This document shows positions 46,608 through 58,869 of a stretch of 64,000 nt of DNA, piece after piece. Position numbers and translations under genes: made by a program. Origin of the DNA: Circinella umbellata (taxonomy: Eukaryota > Mucoromycota > Mucoromycetes > Mucorales > Lichtheimiaceae); contig JAIWNF010000055.1 of the NCBI GenBank assembly GCA_025093555.1, positions 186,001 through 250,000 on the forward strand. The letters run 5' to 3'. The notes under the pieces are model-generated. The model was not told the origin of the DNA. It worked only from the letters and a program-made list of their open reading frames with translations, and searched no databases. The stretch's first letter is position 1. Every line of letters starts with the position of its first letter.

Positions 46608-49600
46608 CGGTGCATTCTGTCTTAAACCGTCAAAATAATTTGAATCCCGACATAAAAACTTGATCACTATGAAATATTTTTGACATTGCGTAATCAATAT
46701 TCTGGCACATGGAACGTGTTTATTTTTGTATTCTAAATCTATCCCTAGTTTTCTTTTTTTTAGAAACTTATTTTTCATCGAGTTCATAGCCTTCAAAGTT
46801 TTGGCGGAATGTGAAAATTTACTAAGTGAAGCTAAGATTTTGACATAGGGATTATAAGGGAGATCAGAGAGGAAAAGCAGTGTGTAACAGTACATAGCTG
46901 GTGGGTAATACATTACCCGCCAGTGACTATTTGTCAGCAAATAAATATATAATCCATCCACTTAAAATTAATCAGTAAAACATTACTTCTGTGAAGGATA
47001 AATAAAAAACCAATCAAATACAACTATATATTATTACTAATTATCCGTACAAAAAAGAAAGTTATCGAAAAATGGAGATTACATAGTAATAACTATTATA
47101 AATAGTTTCAGAGAATGATCTAGAAAGAATGATGTAATAATCAAATATAATAGGTCATCTTATTCTATATTTATGAAAATAGTTTAGCCATAATGAGATC
47201 AAATAAAATAAGCAAAGATATAAAAGAGTGATGATTTTATTTCAAAAATAAAGATTCTCAACTACTTTATTTATAACAGTTTTACATTCTTATTTTACTT
47301 TATTATTATTTATTATTACTATGGGTCCTTTGACTAAACAACAAAAACGTGTTCGAGAACAATTGAAGAATTCAACAAATGGGCGTTTTACAAAACTTGC
47401 CTGTACAGAGGAAGATAATGTAACCAATGTCACCAATAATTCAGAAATTTCAGTAGAGGACGATTTTGAAATTCTTGCAGGATTAGAAGTAGAGGAAGCA
47501 CCCGAAGTAGAAGAAGTACTAGAGGAAGATTCAAAACCTTCCTTCCCTATTAAATGGAAAGAGAGTGAAGCCACATCTTCTCGTGGAAAATATTGGGGTA
47601 CTAGTAGAACTCTCAAATATTACTATGATAAACAGGCATTAAAGAAAAAGAAGGGTAGTCACGAAATTACCGATTTCTTCAAAAAAGCAGTTGATACTAC
47701 AGATGGTGATGATGATAATGATGATAATCATGAAATGGTTGAAAGCTGTCCTTCCTTAATGTCTATTCAAGAGGCTTATGATCAACTAAAACCTATTGTT
47801 GCACCATCTATGAACATCAAAAAAGACAATAAAAGAGGAATGATTGATTATGAACTTCGAAAATATATTGGTGTCTATATTTATTTTGGTGAGCTGATTA
47901 AAAAAACTCCAATAATGACAGCTTCACAAATAGCAGCAAAAACAGCTTGGATTGTTCCATCAAACCACTATCGTGCTCGAGCCATTAGATCGTATGCTCA
48001 GGAATATTTACGTTATGGCAAAATATCTGTTCATCAGCAAGGAAAACATGTTAAACGAGCCTCTCTTTTAAGTAATGAAGATGTAAAAGAAGCAGCGCAA
48101 AAATGGATTATTAGTACAAAACTGGAAAAAAGAGGCATTCCAGAATTGCTAAAATATCTAAATCACACTATTATTCCAAATATGTTTAGTCTTCCTGGCA
48201 ATATTTCAGCTTCAGTACTTTGGAATTATATGGTTGAATGGGGATACAGCTACCGTGCCAATAAGAAAGCTGTGTATTATGATGGACATGAACGTGCTGA
48301 TGTGGTTCAGTATAGAAAAGAGTGGGCTTCCAAGATGGTCGAATATAATCATTTTATGGAAAAATATAATGAAGATGATGTTACTAAGGTGACTCTACCA
48401 GACTTACCAGAAGGTCAAAAACAAATCATTATGGTTACCCAGGATGAGAGCACCTTTTACAGTAATGAATCACCAACTAATTTGTGGCTTCTTAAAAATG
48501 AAAATCCAATTCGTAACAAGTCTCCTGGTGGTTCAATTATGGTCAGTGAGTTCCAGTGTCCTTGCCATGGTACTATGCGCATCAAGAACTGGAAATCACG
48601 AAAGTTCTTTTTTGCAGGCACCAATCGTGATGGGTACTGGACATGGAAAGATATGCATCAACAAATAAAGGATGATGTTATACCATTATTTGAAAAACTT
48701 CATCCAGGATGCCAAGCTCTATTTATTCTTGATCAGTCATCCAACCATAACGCATATGCACCTAGTGCCAAACGTGCCACTTGTTTTAATTTGAAAGATA
48801 CACAGTTAAGCTCTATCAATCAACGTGTAATCTTACCTGGATACTATATTGGTCCAGATGGTAAAAAGAAAATCTAAAATTTTTATAATTTGGAAATCAA
48901 GAATGAGGGCAAGAAGAATGAACAGCGTACTTGGTTTCGAAAAGGACTTGAAACAATATTGACGGAGCGTGGTCTTGGTAAATGGGACGAGTATAAAGCA
49001 GAAGGGAAATACTGGAAAGCAATATGTGGTAATAAGGAGGCTAATTTGGATCATACTTGCTGCCCATTTCATATGCTTGAAAATCAACCCGATTTTCTTG
49101 CACAAAAAACAGCATTAGAGGAACTTGTTGTGAAATCAGGTCACCTGTACACTCTTTATCCCAAGTATCACTGTGAAACTAATTGGATAGAGAGGTATTG
49201 GAGTGCTGCAAAAAGAATTGCAAGACGAGAATGTGATTATTCATTTAAGTCATTGCAAGAAAACCTTGATGGTTTTCTTGATCAAGTATCTCCTCCAGAT
49301 GCTACACCTATTGAAATTCGAAGATACTACAATCGTTGTTGGCGTTATATCTATGCATATAATGATATGAAGGATGGAAATGAAGCATTTAAAGTGGTCG
49401 AAAAGTTCACATCAAAAAGGTTCCTCTCTCACCGTAAACCAGGTGTTCACAACTAACATGCTTTTTTTTTTCATTTTTTCCCTTTTTTTTATATGTATCT
49501 TCTTATTATCCTCTGATATTTTTTTTCTCTAAATCTTTTTTTTTTCCTTTTTTTTTCTTTATACATTATATATATATATATATATATTCTTTTCCATTTC

Positions 49601-49764
49601 CTTGAAATTTTTCAATAAAACAATAAAACTAGGTCATACTTTTTGACCATTATTATATGTTACATATAGGACTTGATACCCTTAACCATGGATGTAATAT
49701 TAACCGACGGGACTTAAAATATTTTTAATTTTTGACAAATGACGGTTTAAGTCAGAATGCACCG
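46608..49764 (+). mobile_element. Element A: Tc1/mariner-like transposon with TA duplication
   Basis: The element is 3157 bp. Left tip CGGTGCATTCTGTCTTAAAC and the inverse complement of the right tip, CGGTGCATTCTGACTTAAAC, are inverted repeats of about 25 bp with one mismatch, flanked by TA (46606-46607 and 49765-49766). Removing the element and one TA joins HLRLL to LYHVPRATSFNEL and restores the Helitron frame, which proves the ends. It holds one long transposase frame. The 46660-47310 leader has no recognised gene. Confidence 0.92.
47321..49456 (+). pseudogene. Element A transposase, long-spacer DDE type, single stop
   Basis: A 711-residue frame, intronless, with one TAA at 48875-48877. 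The N-terminus is acidic and low-complexity, with GKYWGTSRTLKYYYDKQALK. A helical region follows (LRYGKISVHQQGKHVKRASL). Catalytic residues are D375 in VTQDESTFYSNE, D471 in LFILDQSSNHNAYA and E624 in HCETNWIERYWSAAKR. The second D and the E are about 152 residues apart, far beyond the 34 of Tc1. Between them lies DHTCCPFHMLENQPDF, a conserved CC..H motif. Similar unnamed proteins are, from memory, very numerous in agaric genomes. One reverted codon would leave a full-length enzyme. Confidence 0.8.
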
Positions 49765-49766
49765 TA

Positions 49767-50098
49767 GTAATCTGAGATGGTATTTTTCTACTTGACTCGG
49801 AGAAACAGCATACATACATCCAATAGTAGCACCATGTCCTCATTCATGAATTTTCCAACGACGATCAGATTTTACAAAAACATAGTTCTCAGGGAAGTCA
49901 GGATACAATACCTGGCGGCCATCCTCATTTTTAATATTGTAATTGAACCAAGCTGTTAAACTCGTCTCATGTGCACGATCAGCAATAGTCGTCGGGTCAT
50001 CATCTTCATTGAAATACACCAGTTGTTCATCTTCAAGGTGTATAGCCAAGTGCTGTTGGTTTGGAAATTCCTTATGTAAAGAGAATGAGAAGAGACGC
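49767..50098 (-). pseudogene. Helitron 1: middle segment between Rep and helicase
   Basis: The minus-strand frame runs LFSFSLHKEFPNQQ (from the CACTA right-hand partner at 59.1 kb), HLAIHLEDEQLVYFNEDDD, SLTAWFNYNIKNEDGRQVLY and PENYVFVKSDRRWKIHE. One TGA follows, then GHGATIGCMYAVSPSQVEKY up to element A. The segment is bounded by the CACTA element above and element A below. Confidence 0.85.
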
Positions 50099-50322
50099 CA
50101 CCATGGGAAATTTTCGCGAGATTCGCGAGGTTCGCGAGGTTCGCGGTATAGGATTATAACTCAGTGCAGGCAGGTTCTTAATTTAGATATTTGTACTCTC
50201 GAATGTAACCATATGAAGTTTTAGTCTATTTATATCTCAGTCACTCCTTTAACCAATAATACAGTCCAAATCAATATAAAGAATAATAGTATATTTTTCA
50301 AAAAAAAAAGGTTTCATTTCAT

Positions 50323-51791
50323 TTACCGATGATTTGTTGGAACAACGGCATTTGTTTTACTTCTCTGCCATTTTGAAGAAGGTATGGAGGAGGACGGAAA
50401 AGAGGAAAGACCAAAGTTGCCTTGTGGTCGCTTAGGATACTGGTTATCCTGCATAAGAGTAACCGGATCTGACGCGGAAGAAGTAGAAGAGGAGGAAGGA
50501 ACGGAGAACGAAGGGAGGTGGTGGTTTTGGATGGTGGTGGTTGTTGTTGTTGTTGAAGAAGTTGCAGCAGCAGACAAACTATATTTATATGAAGATTATG
50601 ATCAGAATTTATGATCAGAATTCATAGAATAAAATGAGTACTTTAAATTGTTATTTTGCTTACCTGGCGTTTGCTGCTATGCTATTGTCATCTTCGTCTT
50701 CAAATAACGTCCTAATATTAAATATAAAAGAAAATATTATTATTAATACAGTTTATTTATTGACCATGTACATAACTTACGAAGATATAACGGCGGACAA
50801 TCCACCCTCGCTTGCCGTATCCATGTAACTTCTATAATATTAAGAAAGAAAAACGTGTGAGAACACACATATATATACATTATTTGATGTATTGCCCATT
50901 AGTTAATGAAACATACCCCGAATACATGGATGCCGTGCGAACAAGAGCTTGTTTTTTATCTCTATAATAAATGTAAATCGTCAATACTTTTTTAATCTAT
51001 ATTTATATTTATATATATGTAAATCCCAATACATACCTTTGAGAAGTACTAATGTGCTTCTCAAAAAGATAATACACCAAGTAGAGAGACACCCAATTTT
51101 TCTCACACAAATCAATTGGGATGTCATCTAAGTGGTGCTTCAAATAGATCGAGACATCTATGGCCAACTTGTCTCTAGCCATTTCGGTGAGCCCACGGAA
51201 AGTTTTGATTGTTTTATTGGGACGGGCATCCCAAACGGCTACAAGTCGTTTATGGAATTTATCCACAATCTTGACTATGGTGTCCATCATTGCAACTTCA
51301 TTGGGGCCAGTAAGCTGCAAGACCTCACCGATGAAGTGTTTTCTAACGAGGCCCTGCGTGATCTTACTAGCATCCAGCTTGCGAATCACGTCCCCCGCAG
51401 GAATACGGTATTCCGCCATTCGTTTGTACGGCTGGATGTCCCGAGAAACATCCAACAAGGGATCATCGTCCACGAGATGGTGTTGCTGTTGCTGCTGCTG
51501 CTGTTGTCCATGGGCTGGGTTTTGCACGGACAGTGCTTCTTTAATCAGAGCGACGGATGACTCAAGGTTAGTCACCTTCTCGTCAACCTTGGCTATCCAG
51601 CTGCGCACGTCTTGCATAAGGACATACCAATCGGGTGGAGGAGGAGGATGGGCGTATTGTAGATACACCGATTGGTAATATGCTTGGTGTTGCTGGAGAG
51701 GTTGTTGTTGTTGTGTGTTCATTTCGAAATGCGAAGTAATTGAAACAGATGAAACAAAAGAATTTTTTTTTAATTCAGGTCGCTTCGTCAT
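50323..51791 (-). CDS. CACTA companion gene (TnpA-position), five exons
   Basis: The first exon starts at 51791 (MTKRPELKKNSFVSS) or at the internal ATG 51721 (MNTQQQQPLQQ) and runs to donor AAAG|GTATGT near 51035. Exons around 50937-50989, 50766-50829 and 50661-50714, and a last exon from about 50583 to TAA at 50323, join in frame. The protein has Gln-rich runs, a coiled-coil-like stretch (VRSWIAKVDEKVTNLESSVA), a conserved-looking middle (YRIPAGDVIRKLDASKITQG ... VAMMDTIVKIVDKFHKRLVA) and a Ser/Thr-rich tail. No stop was seen. It is probably the element's DNA-binding or regulatory protein, but no named domain was recognised. Confidence 0.65.
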
Positions 51792-52091
51792 GTATTCAAA
51801 AATGTTGCGCAGAATGTAGTCACGTAATCAACAATCAGATAATATAAAGTAGTACAAAAAAATGTTTGGTAAGTATTACTTCTTGAAATAGCTGGATAAA
51901 TCTTTTACTTAACCTTAGTGATTATTTATCCTGATTAACGAATCGGAAGACTGTAACTGTTTCATACACGCATATTTATATACCCGGTCATTGATGAGGA
52001 TCTAATATAAATAGAGAGATTATTTCATTTGTCTTTTTATTTTATTAATTCTGATATATATACCATCTACCTTACCCATTACTACTAAATC
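51792..52091. promoter_or_regulatory. Divergent promoter region of the CACTA genes
   Basis: 300 bp between the two divergent start codons, AT-rich, with TATATAC at 52056-52062 before the Tnp2-type gene. No specific sites can be called. Confidence 0.4.
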
Positions 52092-53072
52092 ATGCCCAGA
52101 ACTATCCTTAGTCGTTGCGATAAATGCAAATTATATTGGAAAAAAACAGTGTTCCAGCAACATTATAGTACTTGTGGTAATATATTATTCATACATATGA
52201 AAACTCCAAAGTCAATCAGTACTGAAAAAATTCTAAACATTGTCATACCTTTAATTAATATCAGATCCTGATGCTTTCCGAGCTCTATCAAGAAATAACG
52301 TCATTGATCCCGAAATTTTGCCGGAAGCTCCTGCCACCACCACAGCCATTCCATTCATTGTATCTGGGTCTGCTGATTTTTCAATGGATCGCGATACTGA
52401 ACAAGATCATGAATCAATGGGTTCATTCGGAGGCGACTTTGACGATTTCGACTTTGGTGTTGATGATAATAGTGGTCAAGAGTATGAACAAAGAACAGAC
52501 CCTGATGAAGATGATGATAATGTAACTGATGACAATTACATGGATGATGATAATGATGATGATGAACCGGGACCATCCGATCTTCAAGAAGTAAGTGAGA
52601 GTATCGAAGATGAGGAGTCGATAGACGAATATGTTGACCCTTGGGATAATGAACCTTCATTGCCTACAAATGTCCCCATTGTCGAAACCGTGTATCATTT
52701 TACCGAACTTCCAAAGCACGCGCAAAAGAGTTACGAGCTGTATGCATGGATCCAACAGTTTAACATCAGCCGTGACGCCTATGGTACTTTACTTAAAATG
52801 TTGAACAAGTGGATTATGAAAGAAGGTTTTGGTAAGTACAAATTACATTAAATATATCTATATAAATATGATCTACTGTATTTTATTAACGGAAATTTCA
52901 GAAAATATACCTTTATATTTACCAGCCAAGAGCGAGGCGCGCCTAGAGCGAATATTCGATGTCAAGGAGACCAAGTATCGCATATGCCCCAAGCATTGTA
53001 GACTTTTCCCCCTCAATTCAGTTGATCCTTGCAAGTGCAATGCTTTGCAATTTAAACAGAATGGAAATCCTA

Positions 53073-55623
53073 TGGTGCATACATTTTATAACCTAAATTT
53101 TTTTTGCCTAACTTTGAAGGGTTACGTATAAATAAGCATACACACCACTAAAACAAAAAATAAACCATAGAAATGAAAGATACAACGATTAAAAATAAAA
53201 CTGATGGATTAGTTTTTGTAAACTTGACTGAAATTTTTTTTTATATGATTTCAAAGTTAGGGTATAGCTGAGAATTTTGGCTGGAGAGGTACTATGATCG
53301 AGTCCAAATTGAAACAATAAGAATAGACAACATATTTCGGTATTACATTTAGCCGAAAACATATATATAGATAATCATAGAGATGTGCTACAGCTAGTGA
53401 TTCCTGTAATACGCATCTTTTTCACTATGGTAGCAATAAACAACAGAAAACGTTCAAGTAGAAATAGAAAAAAAATGCTCAAGGAAGATTCATTAGCAAG
53501 CAAACAAATACTCAAGAATCTGATAAAGAAAAAAATAAAGAAGATTGGGAATTGATTGGTCTTACAAGTGATGATATCAAAAATGTATGTCAAAAGCTGA
53601 ATTTGTCATGGAAAAAAGGTGCAGATAGTGGACTTCGAGGTGTTTATCGAAAGGATTCAAGGACAACAAAATGGCGTCAAGGTAAAAGTGGCAAATCTAA
53701 TTCGGTTTCCAATGTAACTTCACATTCTATTTTAAGCTTCCCTCGATTTGAAGTTCTAAAGAAATCAACAACAAACTGTGAAGAACGTATAAAGAAAGAA
53801 CAGCAAAAAACAGCCATGCACTTAAAAATGCAGCAATTACTAAACACAATTTCTCTGCAAATCTTGCCAAAAATAAGCAGCCAGTCTATCTTCAACACTC
53901 AATCATCCTACAACATATGTCGATTACAATGTGTGCACCGTCTCTTAACATATAGTTTACAAGGCATGAACAAAACTCAAGCAAGCGCTAAAGCAGCAAA
54001 CGAGTTATGGAGTAATCCATCATCTTACCGACCATATATAATACAAGCTTGGGCAAAAGAATATATTAACTTCGGTTTTATTTCTCCACATCGTCAGGGG
54101 AAACATGCAAAAAGAAGTTCCTTGCTTAATGATGAAGATGTTGCACGAAAGGTGCGCAACTGGTTACAACAACAACGTCCACAACAGCGTAATCTAATTG
54201 ACCTGAAAAAGTATATTGATGAGGAACTAATTCCAAAGCAGTTGGGAATTACGGGTACTTTTAGCTTAATGACACTCCGGAACTATCTGCATGAATGGGG
54301 TTACAAGTACCGAGCAAATAAAAAAGATGTATATTTTGATGGGCATGAGTGGACTGATATTGTGGAATATCGAAACGAGTGGTCAAAACGTATGATGGAA
54401 TATAAGAAGCTTATGAAAGACTTTACTGAGGGATCCATCATTGAACCAAACTTAGAATCAAATCAGCAAGAGCATGTATTGGTTACTCAAGATGAATGCA
54501 CATTTTATTCAAATGATTCAAAACGGGATATGTGGCTCATGGAAGGAGAAAATCTATTACTAAAGAAAAATCCTGGGATGTCAATTATGGTGAGCGAGTT
54601 CCAATGCCCATGCCATGGCACCATGCGTATTAAGGGATGGACATCAAGAAAATTATTTTGTGCTGGTCAAAATAGAGATGGATATTGGGATCATCAAGAT
54701 TTATTAAAGCAGCTTCAAGAAGATGTTATTCCTTTGTTTGAATATTTACACCCAAACGCTAAAGGAATATTTATTTTTGATCAAAGTTCAAACCATAGAG
54801 CTTATGCTAATAATGCCTTAGTTGCAAGTAGGATGCCACTGGGTCCAAACCTGCTGATGAAATGGAACCGTTCAAATTTAAGAATACTACATATATTCGA
54901 GATGAAGAATTGCATGTTCAAGCTATGTATATCAAGAAGGATATAATTCAAGAAAGAAAAAATGGAAAAAGCAAACTCAAAAAAATTATTTATTTTAAAG
55001 GCATACAAAAAATACTTGAAGAGCGAGGTCTGTGGATGGAACAAGATCCATATAGACAAGGGAAAAAATGGCGTTTGTCATGCAATGATGATGAAAAGCC
55101 TGATCATAAATGCTGTGCCCGTCATCTTTTAGCGAATCAGCCTGACTTTAAAAAACAAAAATCAGCTCTTCAAGAGACAGTCGAGCAAAATCACGTCTTT
55201 GAAATGTACCCAAAGTTTCATTGTGAGACTAACTGGATTGAAAGATACTGGAGTTATGCAAAAAAATAAGCCCGTACAAACTGTGATTATTCTTTCAAGT
55301 CATTACAAAAAAACGTTGATAAATTCTTAGATTCTGCTGGAGACATAAAAAGAATACAAAATTATTATAATAGATGCTAGAGATATATCGAGGCATATTC
55401 TCTTGGAATGGATGCTATACAAGCGATGGATGAAGTAAAACGATTTTCAAGAAGAGTAAAAGCCCATTGAAAAATTCCTGAACACATGTAGTCAAAAAAA
55501 AAAAGACCACCCCCTTATTCGAACCATTCCACCAATAAATATAGAGCATAATAGCGGAATTTAAAATAAAAATGAAATTGAAACATTTACTAAGAAAATT
55601 TAGGTTATAAAATGTATGCACCA
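53073..55623 (+). mobile_element. Element B: relative of element A, inside the CACTA transposase gene
   Basis: The element is 2551 bp. Tips TGGTGCATACATTTTATAAC are perfect inverted repeats of about 29 bp, flanked by TA (53071-53072 and 55624-55625). Removing it joins QNGNP to IETMSYF in the CACTA gene in frame. Its tips share GGTGCAT and a distal AACC with element A, and the encoded protein is clearly homologous. Confidence 0.92.
53427..55470 (+). pseudogene. Element B transposase, decayed
   Basis: The frame starts MVAINNRKRSSRNRKK, changes frame near 53475, then runs KEDWELIGLTSDDIKNVCQK. Catalytic D in VTQDECTFYSND, D in IFIFDQSSNHRAYA and E in HCETNWIERYWSYAKK are kept, as is KCCARHLLANQPDF between them. 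Further lesions are a frame change at about 54850, TAA after YAKK (55267-55269) and TAG in place of a Trp codon after NRC (55378). The most conserved stretch with A is SIMVSEFQCPCHGTMRIK. Confidence 0.8.
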
Positions 55624-57256
55624 TATCGAAACAATGTCATACTTCCCATTGTCAAGACAACTGGCAATGTTCATCACAGATCCTTACATTCGTGAATCTA
55701 TACACGAAAAAGTAAGCCATGAAGCTGACCCTGGTATATTAACTGATATATTTGATGGATCCATATATCAGTCATTCAAACCAATCATCTACCAATCTTG
55801 ACCTCACTGTATCCTTATTTGTGGATGGGTTCACTCCATTCAAAGGGGGAAATTCCAGGTTGACAATTGTTCACTTGGTTTTGCTGTCGCTTCCTCCACT
55901 TGAAAGGCAAGTATCTACTATTATTTTTTATTATTCAACTATATACTATTATTTTTTATACTCCTTCACAATTACTTACACAATATTGTATTGGCATCAA
56001 ATAGATACAAGGCACAAAACATGATGCAAGTCGCTATAATACCTGCCGATCATACTGGGAACATTTACAGTTTTCTTCGCCCGTTGATGAATGAGTTGCG
56101 TGTTCTTGAGGATGCTGGGATGATAGTTGATTGTGCAGACAGGCCAATCAATGTCAAAGTACATTGCTTACTTGCGCCAGGCGATATCATCGGCGTTCAA
56201 GAGTTGATCCATCACTCAGGTTGTATGTCGTTGTATGGTTGCCATCAATGCTGAATAACTACAGTCCGAGAATTTAGTCCAGCAGGTCGAGGATATGGCA
56301 GATACTATACTGGAACAATCAAAATGTCTACTCCAAGAATGGATGATGAATTTAAAGGAGATAACAATGTAAGTTTAGCACAATACAAACGCATGATGAT
56401 AAATAATATGCAGGATTGTCTATTTATTTTTCGATAACTTACTTTATTAATCCGGTTACGGATAATTATAATTGGTCATGTTTTTGAACAAAAAATAGGA
56501 ATATGGTATTAGCAAGGCCACAGATTTTGCCCAACTGAAATCGTTCCATGGTTATTCCTTCTTCGGATTGGACGAACTACATCTCATAGGCGCGAATGTT
56601 ATGAAGAGAATATGGCAAATGGTATCCGGTGACTTTGCTACTGATGTGAACACGACTATAATACTACCGAAGCAAGCATGTTCAGCTATCGGGAGTGCTA
56701 TAACTGCATCAGCTGCAACGGTACCATCTGCTCTATTTGAAGGAAGTTTCAGAGGTAATTAATGAACATAGTTTATGAGAAAAACTTATTTATCTATATA
56801 AATATTAACTTACCTTTCATATATTTAGATGTGTGCAAGAAAGCTGGTCTAATGCGATCTGTTGATTGGATCGTTTTCTTGCAAGCAGTGGTCCCCACGT
56901 TGGTCTTCGAACATCTTGTAGAAGAATACACGTCTTCGGCGGACCAAGTGAACGCGGTCATGTCTCTGGTAATTAGGTGTACTCTGGCTCTTCAGTGGAA
57001 TATGGACTAGGAAGATCTTGCCAATCTCAACATGTAAGTTTATAATAATCAAATTATTCAAGCCTAACTATAACTAACAATGAACCATATCTATAGAAAT
57101 CTTAACACTTGGCATATCCATTGAAGCGTTACTTGTCGTAATAAAGAGCTTCGTTATATGTAATTGATATGATTTATGTTGAGAAAATAAAGTAATGGTT
57201 ATAATTAACTTAATAATTATAGATAAATGATATGTGGGAGTTCTAATATTCAGGAA

Positions 57257-57795
57257 TGTTACGTCTGAAACCACAAAAAGAGAAGTCTTAATAAAATTAC
57301 TAAATGAAAATCAAACGAAAGGATTTATTTATAAAAGATAATTTATTTAAAAGACAAGACAAAGTTAAAGATAAATCTTAAGGAAAAATAGAACTTAAGG
57401 TGAAAGAGAACTGAAGAAAAGAAATTTTAGAGTGAAAAAGGTCGAGTATTTATACTATTTGCTTTTGTAAAAATAGTCAATAGCTTTCGTGAAAATAGTC
57501 ATTAGCTATTGTGAGAATGATCACTAGCTTTAGTAAAAGATTGCAATTGCTCTTGTAAGAAGCAGCAATTGCGAAAAGAATCAAAAGTGGGATCCAATAA
57601 AATGGCGCAATGGGTTTTTTATACTGTAATAAGAATATTTGATGATAACATGTGACTATAATCAATAATACTAATGATAAGGAAAGAGACAAAAAATAAT
57701 AATAATGCTATTTATAATGGGGATTATACTAATATTGGAGATAATATATATGAGGAAAGAGAAAAAAAGGTTGGGTAACGGTATTGCACGTTACA
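57257..57795. repeat. Candidate solo LTR in a Tnp2 intron
   Basis: 539 bp starting TGTTACGTCTG and ending GCACGTTACA, so TG..CA on either strand and nearly symmetrical tips. It contains a TATA-like TATTTATAC (57449) and an imperfect tandem of AATAGTCA(A/T)TAGCTTT units (57470-57540). No matching flanking duplication was found (AGGAA versus CCATA), so the call is tentative. Confidence 0.45.
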
Positions 57796-58869
57796 CCATA
57801 TGAAGAACAGAGTCAGCACCAACATGTACAATGTCAACTTCCATTATCTTCGCCACATCCACGAAACGTGCTTGAAACTAGGCCCATTGCAAAGCTATAG
57901 CACACGTTCTGTCGAACGTGCGATTGGTACGTTAACACATCATTAACAAACATATATTTTATTTTAACATATAAACATATACTTACCAATGCTCCAATGT
58001 TTGTATAGGGTTCTTTAAAAGACATATCAAGCAACGTGTTTCCCCTGGCTCCAATGCTGCCAACATCATAAAGCGTCACATAATCACACGTGCCTATCGC
58101 CGCATGTACGTCGAAGAAGATATAGTAGAGGAAGTAGAGGAAGCAGAAGAAGACGAAGACATAACTGACGGTAACCAATATACCATTCCGAATGGTAAGC
58201 AAGAAATTGAACTGTGGGATTGGCACCATACCATGCTGGAAATGTATTCCAGTAAGTACAGCCTGTTCCGCTATCTTCAAAAGTATTGGCACAACCAATT
58301 TCGCGATAGTCGAGTGCTCACTAGTACATTGGATACCCGGATCCGAGTTGGAAAACGTCTCTTCAAAACAGACACTATCTTTAGGTGTGAAGAATATCCT
58401 GGAACGGCGCACAAGTTAGATACCCTGGTAAAGCTAAGGCTTCCAATTAGAGGACATAGTGGCAGTACGGCCTTCTATTTTGGTGAGTTAATGCTATTCT
58501 TCACTCATCAATACCAAGGTACATTTTCATCTGCAATATAAAAACTATACAATCTATTATAATAGCAATATACTTACTTTTTAATTTTTTTTCATAGGCG
58601 ATGAACGGCAGCTATGCTTAGTAAAGCTGAATGGTAATCTCAAAATGACAGAGTACGGGTTGGGTGCGCGCCCAAGATATGGAACACCTTATGGTTATAG
58701 AACAGGTGCAAACACCAGTGAAAGTGACAAGTACATTGTGACTGGTTGTGAAAATATTTTGGGATATGCGGGTCTGTTACAATCTTCACTTCACCCCAGT
58801 CGCTACTATGTTGTCTATCCTGACATGATACCTGGCGACATAACTCTTGGAAACATTCGTGACATTTAA

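Larger units (their letters stand above)
52092..58869 (+). pseudogene. CACTA Tnp2-type transposase, broken by insertions and stops
   Basis: Exon 52092-52176 (MPRTILSRCDKCKLYWKKTV, a zinc-binding start), 52265-52831 (acidic region, then VYHFTELPKHAQKSYELYAW) and 52902 on (YRICPKHCRLFPLNSVDPCK) up to element B. Past element B the frame resumes at ETMSYFPLSRQLAMFITDPY. The Transposase_21 core follows: VSLFVDGFTPFKGG, MMQVAIIPADHTGNIYSFLR, CMSLYGCHQC, FFGLDELHLIGANVMKRIWQ, then YLRHIHETCLKLGPLQSY and a C-terminal block ending GNIRDI at 58869. Lesions: frame change at about 55785, TGA after GCHQC (56252), TAG after QWNMD (about 57008), element B, and a candidate LTR in an intron. One intron has a GC donor (AAAG|GCAAGT, 55905). 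Confidence 0.85.

Noticed and set aside
46473..46961. Minus-strand 162-codon ORF taken at first as Helitron coding sequence throughout
   Set aside because: Only the part below 46605 matches Helitron; the rest lies within element A's leader and its terminal repeat, so the ORF is a chance fusion.
51132..51678. Plus-strand ORFs of 142 and 172 codons opposite the CACTA companion gene
   Set aside because: They mirror a long minus-strand exon; the Leu/Cys runs are the complement of the poly-Gln tract.
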